Below, piece after piece: positions 35,476 through 44,431 of a DNA stretch of 64,000 nt. The DNA is from Alkalihalobacillus sp047302405 (lineage in GTDB: Bacteria > Bacillota > Bacilli > Bacillales > Bacillaceae_D). The translations under genes and the position numbers were made by a program. The notes below the pieces were generated by a model that worked only from the letters and a program-made list of their open reading frames with translations, had not been told where the DNA came from and ran no database searches. Position 1 is the stretch's first letter; each line of letters opens with the position of its first letter. Location of the stretch: contig NZ_CP154853.1 of assembly GCF_047302405.1 (NCBI RefSeq), positions 4,712,001-4,776,000 of the forward strand, given 5' to 3'.

Positions 35476-35796
35476 ATGGCCTATAATGGGGGACCAATGA
35501 CCGAAGCTATGTATTATGTTTTACTAGCGTTAATGCACCCGAATCATGGGTATCAGCTTATGCATGCGATTACTGAGGTTTCGAACGGCCGAGTAAAGAT
35601 GGGGCCTGGAACACTTTATGGGGTACTTTCACGTATGCAAAAAGACAACCTTATTTCATTAGCAGAAGATGACGGCAGAAGAAAGACCTATCACATTACA
35701 TCAGAAGGAGAACAGGCATTAAGAGCGGAGTATAGTCGCTTAAAATCCTTGATCCAAGATGGAATGATTTTAGAAATAGGTGATAACGATGAATAA
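35476..35796 (+). CDS. PadR-family transcriptional regulator
   Basis: A 106-residue PadR winged-helix protein (MTEAMYYVLLALMHPNHGYQ, then KMGPGTLYGVLSRMQKDNLI and DDGRRKTYHITSEGE). ATG 35476 gives a better spacing to AAGAAGGA than ATG 35467. It overlaps the next gene by 8 bp. PadR plus DUF2812 pairs are common in Firmicutes and usually self-regulated; the inducer is unknown. Confidence 0.92.
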   Translation: MAYNGGPMTEAMYYVLLALMHPNHGYQLMHAITEVSNGRVKMGPGTLYGVLSRMQKDNLISLAEDDGRRKTYHITSEGEQALRAEYSRLKSLIQDGMILEIGDNDE

Positions 35797-36985
35797 GATC
35801 GTTAGAAAAATTCGTCCGAGTGATTATTGGAGAATCGGTGAGCATGAAAGCTGGTTTCAAGACATGGCGGCAAAAGGATTCCATTTGAAAAAGTTCGGGT
35901 TCATTTTTGTTCATTTTGTTAAAGGTGAGCCGAAAAAAATAAGGTATCGGGTAGATGTATCTCTAAAAAGTAAAATGACTGCAGAACAGCTCGAGATGTA
36001 TGCGGATAGTGGATGGGAGTATGTGACGAGCTATTCACATTTCCGAGTGTATTCATCTCCTATTGAGCTTGACGCACCGGAATTACATACAGACCCTGCC
36101 GAGCAATCTTTTACATTAAGAGAACTGGACATGAAATTAGCTCTTAATGCTTGGTTAGTGGCTGTTGGCGTAATCTTAATGATTGGGATGGTATCCAGCA
36201 TATGGTTCCGCGGTGGTACACCTACCTTCGCATTGGTCGAGGGGATTGCGATTCAACAAACGATTTTAACCTTTGTTATTGGATATTTAGCTTATATTTC
36301 CCTTCAAGCAGCCCTATCTATTCGTGCTTTGCGAAAACATCTGATCGAAGGAAAACCGATTGATCATCATGCTCCTTGGAAGAAGCGCTACCGATTAAAT
36401 TCGATGATCACTGTTCTTTTTATCATCGTTGCTGGATTGAGTGCTACTCTTCCGTTTATGCAGCTTGTAAAAGGAGAAACGGCAACATTACCAGAAGCGA
36501 GTCTTGATTTACCGATTGTGAGATTAGCAGATGTAGAGCAGAATCCTGCCTTGATTCGGGGAGAATCTTATATGAGTGACGATGTTGATTGGGAAAATCG
36601 GTATACGTATAATTGGAGTCCGCTAGCACCGATCCAATATGAATCAGATGAAAACGGTGTTGTTCCCGGACAAATGTGGGCGGACGGAAGTGGTGAATAT
36701 TCCCCTAGTATTCATACAAAGGTTTATCGGTTAAGTGTACCCGCTTTGGCAGATAATTTAATCGCTGATTTAATTAAAAGGTATAACTATAAATATAGTG
36801 ATGATGATTTTGTTGAATCAACGCATCCAAACCTTGATCGTTTGATTGTCCTTGAGGAAAAGGAATTTAAAGAAGTGTTTGCTTCTAAAGGAAAAGCTGT
36901 CTTTTATGTTCGTTACTATGGATATGCAGAGATAGATTCGGTGATTGAAAGCATTATAGCGAAGATGGATATAATTTTGGAATAG
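35789..36985 (+). CDS. DUF2812 domain membrane protein
   Basis: A 398-residue protein. Its first ~110 residues are a DUF2812 domain (ESWFQDMAAKGFHLKKFGF, then KKIRYRVDV). Three membrane helices follow (around residues 126-150, 160-182 and 205-227), and then a ~160-residue outer part. ATG 35789 has AGGTGATA upstream and overlaps the padR stop. In this pairing the membrane protein is the usual regulatory target of PadR; the biochemical role is not known. Confidence 0.85.
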   Translation: MNKIVRKIRPSDYWRIGEHESWFQDMAAKGFHLKKFGFIFVHFVKGEPKKIRYRVDVSLKSKMTAEQLEMYADSGWEYVTSYSHFRVYSSPIELDAPELHTDPAEQSFTLRELDMKLALNAWLVAVGVILMIGMVSSIWFRGGTPTFALVEGIAIQQTILTFVIGYLAYISLQAALSIRALRKHLIEGKPIDHHAPWKKRYRLNSMITVLFIIVAGLSATLPFMQLVKGETATLPEASLDLPIVRLADVEQNPALIRGESYMSDDVDWENRYTYNWSPLAPIQYESDENGVVPGQMWADGSGEYSPSIHTKVYRLSVPALADNLIADLIKRYNYKYSDDDFVESTHPNLDRLIVLEEKEFKEVFASKGKAVFYVRYYGYAEIDSVIESIIAKMDIILE

Positions 36986-36987
36986 GA

Positions 36988-37068
36988 TGTGGTGTCTGTC
37001 ACTTGTCGAAAATTGGCTTCTAATTACCATAACCAAATATACTCGGGAGGTGACAGGCACCTGTCGCT
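36988..37068. repeat. Dispersed-element end fragments
   Basis: GGTGTCTGTCACTTGTCGAA at its left and GAGGTGACAGGCACCTGTCG at its right are the two ends of the dispersed element with the central hairpin missing. The right end abuts a copied fragment of the MFS gene. Confidence 0.55.
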
Positions 37069-37070
37069 CA

Positions 37071-37195
37071 TTTAGCCGCCTTTACCAAATCATTATCGCT
37101 CGCTTTTAGTCAATACTATTCTCGTCGTATTCACTATACCTGTAGGTTTTATTTACTTAAACAGCAAAGAAAAGAGCGAAAAATGTTCATTCAAT
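37071..37195 (+). pseudogene. Duplicated 3' fragment of the MFS transporter gene
   Basis: These 125 bp match the last codons of the transporter gene at about 50338-50462 (TTTAGCCGCCTTTACC to CAAAGAAAAGAGCGAAAAA) with roughly a dozen changes and a 2-bp deletion that breaks the frame. Both sides are bordered by ends of the dispersed element, suggesting the fragment arrived by recombination or mobilisation involving that element. Confidence 0.85.
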
Positions 37196-37231
37196 AATTC
37201 GACATAAATCGGGAAGTGACAGTGCCTGTCG

Positions 37232-37700
37232 AACTAAGAGCCGCAATGAGTCCTGAAGCCATCATATAAAAGCTGCAAAGGGAATCAAAGAGCCGCAAAG
37301 AGTCCTGAAGCCATCGAATCAAAGCCACAAAGGGAATCAAAGAGCCGCAATGAGTCCTGAAGCCATCATATAAAAGCTGCAAAGGGAATCAAAGAGCCGC
37401 AATGAATCCCGAAGCCATCAAATAAAAGCCGTAAAGGGAATCAAAGAGCCGCAATGAGTCCCAAAGCCCATGAATAAAAGCCGCAAAGGGAATCAAAGAG
37501 CCGCAATGAGTCCTGAAGCCATCATATAAAAGCTGCAAAGGGAATCAAAGAGCCGCAAAGAGTCCCAAAGCCCATGAATAAAAGCCGCAAAGGGAATCAA
37601 AGAGCCGCAATGAATCCCGAAGTCATCAAATAAAAGCCGTAAAGGGAATCAAAGAGCCGCAATGAAGCCAAAAGTCAGCTAATCAAAGCCGTGAAATTTC
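37232..37700. repeat. Second tandem array of the 52-bp repeat family, nine copies
   Basis: Units read AAAGGGAATCAAAGAGCCGC then AATGAGTCCTGAAGCCATCA then TATAAAAGCTGC, with sub-types CCATGAATAAAAGCCGC and CATCAAATAAAAGCCGT. They share GGGAATCAAAGAG, CAATGAGTCC and GAAGCC with the 27.4-28.4 kb array, 9 kb away. No spacer sequences and no coding capacity. Confidence 0.88.
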
Positions 37701-37702
37701 TA

Positions 37703-37796
37703 CAGGTGTCTGTCGCTTGTCGAAAAAAGCGACTTTACGAAAAGCATCCTCATAAATCGAGCGGTGACAGGATCTTGTCGAAAAGCAGGCACCTGT
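37703..37796. repeat. Degenerate dispersed element
   Basis: Contains CTGTCGCTTGTCGAAAA, ACGAAAAGCATCCTCA (hairpin left arm only, the right arm deleted), then AAATCGAGCGGTGACAGG and GCAGGCACCTGTC, running up to the stop codon of the histidine kinase gene. Confidence 0.55.
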
Positions 37797-39584
37797 CTAA
37801 ATCGGAATCCGAATTCTTATTCTTGTCCCCCAATTTTGTTTACTATCGACTTCTAGTCCATGCTCGACTCCATAGATGATCTGTAATCTTTTATGTGTGT
37901 TGGAAAGGCCGATATGACGACCGACAGTAGATTCCGTCACGAGTTGTTGGCGAACTGTGTTTAGTCGTTCTTGACTCATTCCAATCCCGTTATCGATGAT
38001 ATCTAAGAGGAGAAGGGAGGAGCGGACATGGATTTTAATTTTAATTTGCCCTTGTTCGTGTCCTTCTTTAAAGCCGTGGGACAGACTGTTTTCAATAAGT
38101 GGTTGAAGAATCATTTTCGGGATTAAATATTGGTGGGCAGCCTCGTCAATCGACCATTCCACTTCAAATTTATCTTGATAACGAATTTGTTGAATCCGAA
38201 TATAACTTTCTGTATATCTTCTCTCTTTTTTTATGGAAACGAGATTTCCTGGTTCATCTAATGAGTATCTCAAAACATCTGATAATAATTCGACCATTTC
38301 GTTCAAAGAGTTATGCCCACCAGTTAAAGCTGTGGCCCGCCAATTAATCGTTTCAAGTGTATTATACAGAAAATGAGGATTTAGCTGAGATTGTAAGGCG
38401 TTAAATTGAGCCGCTTGATTTTTGTATTCATGATTTGAAATTTGCATTTGTAAATAATCATGTTTAATAAAATTTTTTAATACCTTTTCTGTAATATAAG
38501 AATATAAATTATTATTTTTTTGTCTCGTATGAAGCGGGATTTGCGTATGGGTTTTGGCATGATTTAATAAATCAATAATGGTCCGTAAATGCGTGCCAGC
38601 TTGTCTTGTATGATAAAGGGCATAAAATACTCCTATCACGAATGATATAAGTAAAGTAGTAATAATTAAGGTTAATAATTGATTTGGTAAACGATAGAGA
38701 GATTTCTCTGGAATCAAAGAGACAAATTTTAATTGGCTTTGCTCTGAGGATAGAGTCGTACTAATCATGTTTCCATTCGCACTTTCAATCAGGGCGGAAC
38801 CGTTTACTTGAAAATCGATTTGCGATAAAAGCGGATAAATCGATTCTAGATTGACTCGATTGCTTGCTAAAATTTCGTCTCTTTCATTTAATAAAAAAAC
38901 CTGCTGATCAGGGTGCATTGTAAATTTTTTTAATTGGTTTGAAATAAAAGCTTCATCGACATTTAAAATAAGTAAGCCGGTATCATCTGAACCGATTGGA
39001 ACCTTCTGAAAAAAGCTGAGAACATTTTTTTGATATTGCTTATAGGCAATGCCGGTTTTGAAAATCGTTCTTTTTTCTGTCCAACTGTCGACCTCCATCT
39101 TCTCTAGCTCCCCTAAGTATTTCACCCACTGATTATCCGCATGATTATTCGGATTTGATATCCCACCTTGCTCAGTCGATAGAAATTGATCGAGTGAATT
39201 GGGGGCATAAATATAAATCGAATCAATATATTCTTTGCCAATACTAGGAGAATCAATGAAGTTTTTTAAATGAGCAAGTTCAACTAACTCTGCTTGATTG
39301 GGGTAGGGATTATTTAAAATTTCCTGAAGTTGCGTAAATTGAAAGGCACTGGCGACAACGGTCAGGCTTAGGGTATCTAGCTCTTGAGTAATCATATCTA
39401 AATTCGTCTTTGTTTGTTCAATGGCTCGTCGGTTTTGATCTTCAATACCCGTTACAATAATATTTTGGATGATTAAGTAGGAAACAGAGCCAAGGATGAG
39501 AATGGGAATGATCATAGGAATTAAATAAACGCTTAAATTACGCAGAAAGAACTGTCTGTATAGCTTTTCAAGCTCTCTTTCCAT
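37797..39584 (-). CDS. YesM-family sensor histidine kinase
   Basis: A 595-residue membrane kinase: first helix ~residues 18-45, an extracellular sensor of ~240 residues, second helix around IITTLLISFVIGVFYALY, a HAMP-like linker, then the LytS/YesM-type His motif LQSQLNPHFLYNTLETINW and ATPase boxes ILQPLIENSLSHGFKEG and DNGIGMS. Such kinases sense sugars or other extracellular ligands. The ATG at 39584 directly follows the TAA of the response regulator gene. It lies divergent to a peptide-type ABC importer operon, which it presumably controls. Confidence 0.95.
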   Translation of the reverse strand: MERELEKLYRQFFLRNLSVYLIPMIIPILILGSVSYLIIQNIIVTGIEDQNRRAIEQTKTNLDMITQELDTLSLTVVASAFQFTQLQEILNNPYPNQAELVELAHLKNFIDSPSIGKEYIDSIYIYAPNSLDQFLSTEQGGISNPNNHADNQWVKYLGELEKMEVDSWTEKRTIFKTGIAYKQYQKNVLSFFQKVPIGSDDTGLLILNVDEAFISNQLKKFTMHPDQQVFLLNERDEILASNRVNLESIYPLLSQIDFQVNGSALIESANGNMISTTLSSEQSQLKFVSLIPEKSLYRLPNQLLTLIITTLLISFVIGVFYALYHTRQAGTHLRTIIDLLNHAKTHTQIPLHTRQKNNNLYSYITEKVLKNFIKHDYLQMQISNHEYKNQAAQFNALQSQLNPHFLYNTLETINWRATALTGGHNSLNEMVELLSDVLRYSLDEPGNLVSIKKERRYTESYIRIQQIRYQDKFEVEWSIDEAAHQYLIPKMILQPLIENSLSHGFKEGHEQGQIKIKIHVRSSLLLLDIIDNGIGMSQERLNTVRQQLVTESTVGRHIGLSNTHKRLQIIYGVEHGLEVDSKQNWGTRIRIRIPI

Positions 39585-40340
39585 TTATAATAGTTCCTTT
39601 ATTTCTCGAGGAGATTTTCCAAAATATTGATTGAATTTACGGGTGAAATTTTTAGGATTACTGTATCCGACGAGATGGCTAATTTCATACATTTTAAATG
39701 TAGGATCTTGTAAAAGCTCTAAGGCCTTTTTCATCCGAATATGGGTCAGGTAGTCAGAGAAGTTGATGCCTGTTTTTTCTTTGAAAAATGTACTGAGATA
39801 CGTAGCGCTCATTCCTGCTTGCTCAGCAGCAGCATCAAGGGACGCTTCTCCAAAGGACTGATGAACATACTCATTAATAAGTTGAATCGTTTTATTTGGT
39901 GTTTGTTTAATATATGGCAATAAATCTTCAGGGAGAAGGGACTCGATTATCGCAAATTGATTGTTTTTATCTAAATCTTTTTTTACCTCTTTGAAGGTTT
40001 CAAGAAGCTCTGCTTGTTTCGTTGGTTTTAATAAAAACCTTCTTACCCCGTATTCCATCGCTTTTTGTGCATATTCGAATTCTTTATAGCCACTTAGAAA
40101 AATGATAATCAACTCTGGTTTATTTTTTCGAAGTTCTTTGGCGAGATCAAGTCCAGAAATCTCGGGCATTCGAATATCACAAAGAAGAACATCCACTTTC
40201 TTTTCGGATAAAATACTCAAGGCTTCTTTTCCATTTGCTGCGGCCCCTGCCACTTCAAATCCAATATTCTCCCATGGGAAATACGTACTTAAACCCATTC
40301 GGATGTCATATTCATCGTCTGCAATTAATAATTGGAACAT
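39585..40340 (-). CDS. YesN-family response regulator (CheY-AraC)
   Basis: A 251-residue regulator: receiver domain with DDE at 8-10, phospho-acceptor Asp55 in LLCDIRMPE and Lys in FLLKPTK, then an AraC-type double helix-turn-helix (AGMSATYLSTFFKEKTGINF and VGYSNPKNFTRKFNQYFG). I start at ATG 40340 after AAGGAGTGATAGCG; an upstream extension to 40403 lacks support. AraC-type regulators bind direct repeats, and one lies just upstream of this gene. Confidence 0.95.
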   Translation of the reverse strand: MFQLLIADDEYDIRMGLSTYFPWENIGFEVAGAAANGKEALSILSEKKVDVLLCDIRMPEISGLDLAKELRKNKPELIIIFLSGYKEFEYAQKAMEYGVRRFLLKPTKQAELLETFKEVKKDLDKNNQFAIIESLLPEDLLPYIKQTPNKTIQLINEYVHQSFGEASLDAAAEQAGMSATYLSTFFKEKTGINFSDYLTHIRMKKALELLQDPTFKMYEISHLVGYSNPKNFTRKFNQYFGKSPREIKELL

Positions 40341-40427
40341 CGCTATCACTCCTTCTAAGTATCTTTTTCGAAAAATGATAGAACTAGTAAGATAACCTGT
40401 CATTAATTATCTGATAATTCTAACTTA

Positions 40428-40486
40428 TTTTCAGGACAATTGATACCTTTTCCAAAAAAATGAGTTCTTTTCAGAATAATTGATAC
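40428..40486. promoter_or_regulatory. 19-bp direct repeat, candidate response-regulator site
   Basis: TTTTCAGGACAATTGATAC (40428-40446) and TTTTCAGAATAATTGATAC (40468-40486) agree at 17 of 19 positions, on the same face of the helix at 40-bp spacing. They lie in the divergent promoter region between the response regulator and the amidohydrolase-importer operon. Confidence 0.55.
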
Positions 40487-40577
40487 TTCTTAGCGAATTT
40501 TCACCCCTGTGCGATGTGATTTTCATCGGGTAAATTGAGATTAAGATTCTTACCTTATAACAGAAGGAGGTTAAAAA

Positions 40578-41969
40578 ATGAGTTGGTCAGAGAAGATAAG
40601 CGGGACCATTGAAGAGAAAAGAAGTCAATTGATTGAAGTGAGTGATGCGATTTGGTCTTTTGCGGAAACAAAATATGAGGAGTATCAGTCAGCAAAATTA
40701 TTGGCTGAAGTTTTAAGAAAGGAAGGGTTTACGGTTACGGAAGGGGCAGGGGGAATCCCAACCGCAATCGTCGCAACATATGGTACGGGCTCACCAACGA
40801 TAGGCATTTTAGGAGAATATGATGCACTCTTTTATTTGAGTCAAAAGAAAGGAATCACATCGCCTGAACCAATTGAAGAAGGTGGAAAGGGACATGGATG
40901 TGGCCACAATCTCCTTGGGACGGCAGCTTTAGCCGCAGCCATTGCAGTGAAAGAAGAGATTCTGACTGGAAGTTTTTCCGGTACGATTAAATTCTTTGGC
41001 TGTCCGGCAGAAGAAGGCGGTGGAGGGAAAGGATTTATGGTGAAAGCCGGTTTATTTGCGGATGTAGATGCTGCTATTACATGGCACCCAGCAACAATTA
41101 ATGCCATTATGTCGGGACAAATGCTCGCAACGACCCAACATTATTTTACGTTTAAAGGCAGAGCCTCCCATGCAGGGGCAACTCCTCATTTAGGAAGAAG
41201 TGCTTTAGATGCTGTTAGTTTAATGAATGCAGGAGCGAATTTTTTAAGAGAGCATTTAGAACAAGATACACGTATTCATTATGCGATAACGAATACTGGA
41301 GGTGACTCAGCGAATGTCGTCCAACATGAAGCGCAGGTTCTTTATAAATTAAGAGGTCCGAATATGAAGTCCGTTCAAGGTATTTTTGACAGAGTCAAAG
41401 ATATAGCGGATGGTGCGGCCCTAATGACGGGGACTGAAGTGACGCATTCCTTTGATGCGGGTTCATCTGACTTATTTTTAAATGAGACCTTAGAGCAAAC
41501 GATGAGTGCGGCTTTTACTGAATTAGGACCACCTACCTTTACAGAAGAAGAGAAAGTTTTTGCTTCAAACATTCGCGAAACGTTTCCATTAACAACCGAA
41601 GAAGCAAAACAAGAGCCTTTAAATTCTTTTCTCGTTCCTTATCAACATAATTTTATGAAGTCTCATGGTTCAACCGATGTTGGCGATGTCAGCTGGGTCG
41701 TACCAACTGTCCAATGTACGACGGTCTGCTTTGCGAATGGGACTCCTTTTCATACGTGGCAAGTCGTCAGTCAAGGAGCAACATCCATTGGTCATAAAGG
41801 AATGCTTCATGCGGGGAAAGTGATGGCTTTAACAGCAGTGAAGCTCTTTCTAGATACTGATACGTTAGAAAAAGCGAAGCAAGAGCACCAAGAGAGACGA
41901 GAACATAACCCATATATTAGTCCAATCCCAAAAGAAATGGCTTTGCCTAAAATATTACTGAAAAATTAA
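40578..41969 (+). CDS. M20 amidohydrolase, AbgB-like (copy 1)
   Basis: A 463-residue metallo-aminoacylase of subfamily M20D, most like AbgB (p-aminobenzoyl-glutamate hydrolase subunit). Metal-site segments: HGCGHNLLGTA, CPAEEGGGGKGFM, TWHPA and the C-terminal GHKGMLHAG. No signal peptide, so it acts on an imported amide or peptide. AGAAGGAGG precedes the ATG. It heads an operon with a paralogue and a complete oligopeptide-type importer, so substrate uptake and intracellular hydrolysis are linked. Confidence 0.9.
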   Translation: MSWSEKISGTIEEKRSQLIEVSDAIWSFAETKYEEYQSAKLLAEVLRKEGFTVTEGAGGIPTAIVATYGTGSPTIGILGEYDALFYLSQKKGITSPEPIEEGGKGHGCGHNLLGTAALAAAIAVKEEILTGSFSGTIKFFGCPAEEGGGGKGFMVKAGLFADVDAAITWHPATINAIMSGQMLATTQHYFTFKGRASHAGATPHLGRSALDAVSLMNAGANFLREHLEQDTRIHYAITNTGGDSANVVQHEAQVLYKLRGPNMKSVQGIFDRVKDIADGAALMTGTEVTHSFDAGSSDLFLNETLEQTMSAAFTELGPPTFTEEEKVFASNIRETFPLTTEEAKQEPLNSFLVPYQHNFMKSHGSTDVGDVSWVVPTVQCTTVCFANGTPFHTWQVVSQGATSIGHKGMLHAGKVMALTAVKLFLDTDTLEKAKQEHQERREHNPYISPIPKEMALPKILLKN

Positions 41970-41981
41970 GGAGGAATAATA

Positions 41982-43388
41982 GTGGAATTAGCTAAAAAAA
42001 TCGAGCAGTTCATTGAAGAGAATAAGGATTTATATACAGAGATTAGTGATCAAATTTGGGATTATGCGGAAACGAATTATTTGGAATATAAATCAGCTGA
42101 GTTATTAGCTTCAACACTTGAAAAAAATCATTTTCGAGTGACAAGAGGGGCTGGAGATATACCGACCGCATTTGTTGCTGAATATGGTCAAGGATCGCCC
42201 GTTATCGCTATCTTAGGTGAATACGATGCGTTATTTTATTTAAGTCAGGAGCCAGGACTTGCTTATTATAAGCCAGTTGAAAAAGGAGGGAATGGCCATG
42301 GCTGTGGACATAATCTTCTAGGGACAGCTGGTGTCACATCCGTATTGGCGATTAAGAAATGGTTACAAGAAGAAGGAATTTCCGGAACGATTCGTTATTA
42401 TGGCTGTCCAGCAGAAGAAGGAGGAGCTGGAAAGGTTCATATGGTGAATGCAGGATTGTTTAAAGACGTCGATTTAGCGATTAGTTGGCACCCTGCTACA
42501 GTAAATAGCATTATTTCAAGAAGAATGATTGCGACTAATCGAATTTATTACACGTTTAAAGGCAGAGCTTCCCATGCAGGGGCAAGCCCTCATTTAGGTC
42601 GGAGTGCCTTAGATGCTGTTGAACTAATGAATATTGGGGCTAATTATTTAAGGGAGCATCTAATTGATGATACGAGATTACATTACGCTATTACGAATGC
42701 TGGGGGTAATTCACCGAATGTCGTTCAACATGAGGCCCAAGTCCAATACGTTTTACGAGGACCGAATATTGGCATCGTTCATGATATGGTCGATCGAGTC
42801 ACCAAGATTGCTGAAGGGGCAGCAATGATGACAGAAACTAGTGTAGAAAGGTATATCGACTCAGGTACCTCTGATCTCATTCCGAACAAACCGTTAGAAG
42901 AGTTAATGCATAAATGCTTTCAGGAATTAGGAACACCAAGTTATACAGAAGAGGAAAGGGCCTTTGCCAAACAAATTCGTTCGACGTTATCACCAGAAGA
43001 AAAGGTAAGTTCTTTTGATTTATTTGAAGATCTTTTACCTTATGAATATGACGCGGGATACATGCACGGTTCAAGCGATGTAGGTGATGTAAGTTGGACA
43101 GTTCCAACGGCTCAATGTACAACGGCGTGTCTGGCAATGGATACGACTTTACACACGTGGCAGGTCGTTAGCCAAGGAAGAACATCCGTAGCTCATAAAG
43201 GAATGCTTCAAGCGGGGAAAGTCATGGCTTTAACTGCTGCAAGGTTATATCAAGAGCCGGATGTCATTGCGGCAGCCAAAGTTGCCCATCACGAAGAATT
43301 AAAAGATAAAGTCTATATTTGTCCGATTCCTGATGGTATTGGTTTGCCTGACTATGCGAAAGAAAAGAAATTAATTTCAACGAAGTAA
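41982..43388 (+). CDS. M20 amidohydrolase, AbgB-like (copy 2)
   Basis: A 468-residue paralogue of the preceding protein with the same metal-site segments (HGCGHNLLGTAG, CPAEEGGAGKVHM, SWHPA, AHKGMLQAG) and similar length; I estimate more than half the residues are identical. It starts at GTG 41982 behind AAGGAGG, 12 bp after copy 1. Two tandem paralogues may act on different amides or form a heteromer, as AbgA and AbgB do, though here both are of the AbgB type. Confidence 0.9.
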   Translation: MELAKKIEQFIEENKDLYTEISDQIWDYAETNYLEYKSAELLASTLEKNHFRVTRGAGDIPTAFVAEYGQGSPVIAILGEYDALFYLSQEPGLAYYKPVEKGGNGHGCGHNLLGTAGVTSVLAIKKWLQEEGISGTIRYYGCPAEEGGAGKVHMVNAGLFKDVDLAISWHPATVNSIISRRMIATNRIYYTFKGRASHAGASPHLGRSALDAVELMNIGANYLREHLIDDTRLHYAITNAGGNSPNVVQHEAQVQYVLRGPNIGIVHDMVDRVTKIAEGAAMMTETSVERYIDSGTSDLIPNKPLEELMHKCFQELGTPSYTEEERAFAKQIRSTLSPEEKVSSFDLFEDLLPYEYDAGYMHGSSDVGDVSWTVPTAQCTTACLAMDTTLHTWQVVSQGRTSVAHKGMLQAGKVMALTAARLYQEPDVIAAAKVAHHEELKDKVYICPIPDGIGLPDYAKEKKLISTK

Positions 43389-43401
43389 GGAGGAATGAGA
43401 A

Positions 43402-44418
43402 ATGGCTAAAGATGAAGTGATTTTACAATTAAATGAGATAGACGTTAGCTTCTCCGGTGATGATGGAGATGTGAAGGCATTAGATCGTGTCTCTTTCCAA
43501 ATTAAAAAGGGAGAGGTCTTAGGCGTTGTCGGTGAATCAGGTTGTGGAAAAAGTGTCACCTCTTTAGCAATCATGCGCCTATTAGGTCAAAAGGGGAGGA
43601 TCTCCAACGGAAATATTACCTTTAAAGAAAAAGAATTGCTCACTTTAACTGAATATGAAATGAGAAAGATTCGCGGCAATGACATTTCAATGATCTTTCA
43701 AGAGCCAATGACGTCTTTAAATCCGGTATTTACGATTGGTAATCAGCTTTGTGAAGCCATTTCTCTTCATTTTAAGGTTTCAAAAAAAGTCGCCAAAGAA
43801 AAAGCGGTAGAAATTTTGATAAAAGTCGGCATTCCACGAGCGGAAGAAATGATGAATGAATACCCTCATGCTCTATCAGGTGGAATGCGGCAAAGAGTCA
43901 TGATTGCGATGGCTTTAGTTTGCGAACCTACGCTTTTAATTGCAGATGAACCAACAACGGCTTTAGATGTGACGATTCAAGCACAAATATTGGAATTGAT
44001 TCGTACCCTTGGCCAGGATACAGGAGCATCGGTCATGCTTATTACTCATGATTTAGGTGTCATCGCGGAGATGGCCGATCGTGTCGTCGTTATGTATGCT
44101 GGTCAGGTCATTGAGGAAACCGATGTGTATACGTTGTTTGATCACCCCGAGCATCCTTATACACAAGGGTTACTCGCTTCAGTTCCTCATATGGATGCTG
44201 AGCATGAGGAAAGGTTGGCTTCTATTCCAGGAACCGTACCAACTCTTCAAGCGATGCCAAGTGGTTGTCGTTTCCAAGAACGTTGTCCATATGTTCATGA
44301 GAAGTGTATCTCAGAAAAGCCCGACTTATTTAATGTCAGTGATAATCATATGGCAAGATGTTGGTTAACTTATGCAAAGAAACAAAACGAAATGGAGAAG
44401 GAAGCTGTTCAATCGTAA
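43402..44418 (+). CDS. Oligopeptide/dipeptide ABC transporter ATPase (OppD/DppD type)
   Basis: A 338-residue ATPase: Walker A GESGCGKS, signature LSGGMRQRVMIA, Walker B LLIADEPTTALDVTIQAQ, H-loop ITHDLG, and the C-terminal Opp/Dpp extension with a cysteine-rich segment (GCRFQERCPYVHEKC), often an iron-sulfur site in this family. AAGGAGG precedes the ATG, 13 bp after the second M20 gene. It powers the importer together with the next ATPase. Confidence 0.95.
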   Translation: MAKDEVILQLNEIDVSFSGDDGDVKALDRVSFQIKKGEVLGVVGESGCGKSVTSLAIMRLLGQKGRISNGNITFKEKELLTLTEYEMRKIRGNDISMIFQEPMTSLNPVFTIGNQLCEAISLHFKVSKKVAKEKAVEILIKVGIPRAEEMMNEYPHALSGGMRQRVMIAMALVCEPTLLIADEPTTALDVTIQAQILELIRTLGQDTGASVMLITHDLGVIAEMADRVVVMYAGQVIEETDVYTLFDHPEHPYTQGLLASVPHMDAEHEERLASIPGTVPTLQAMPSGCRFQERCPYVHEKCISEKPDLFNVSDNHMARCWLTYAKKQNEMEKEAVQS

Positions 44419-44431
44419 GGAGGATGCCCTA

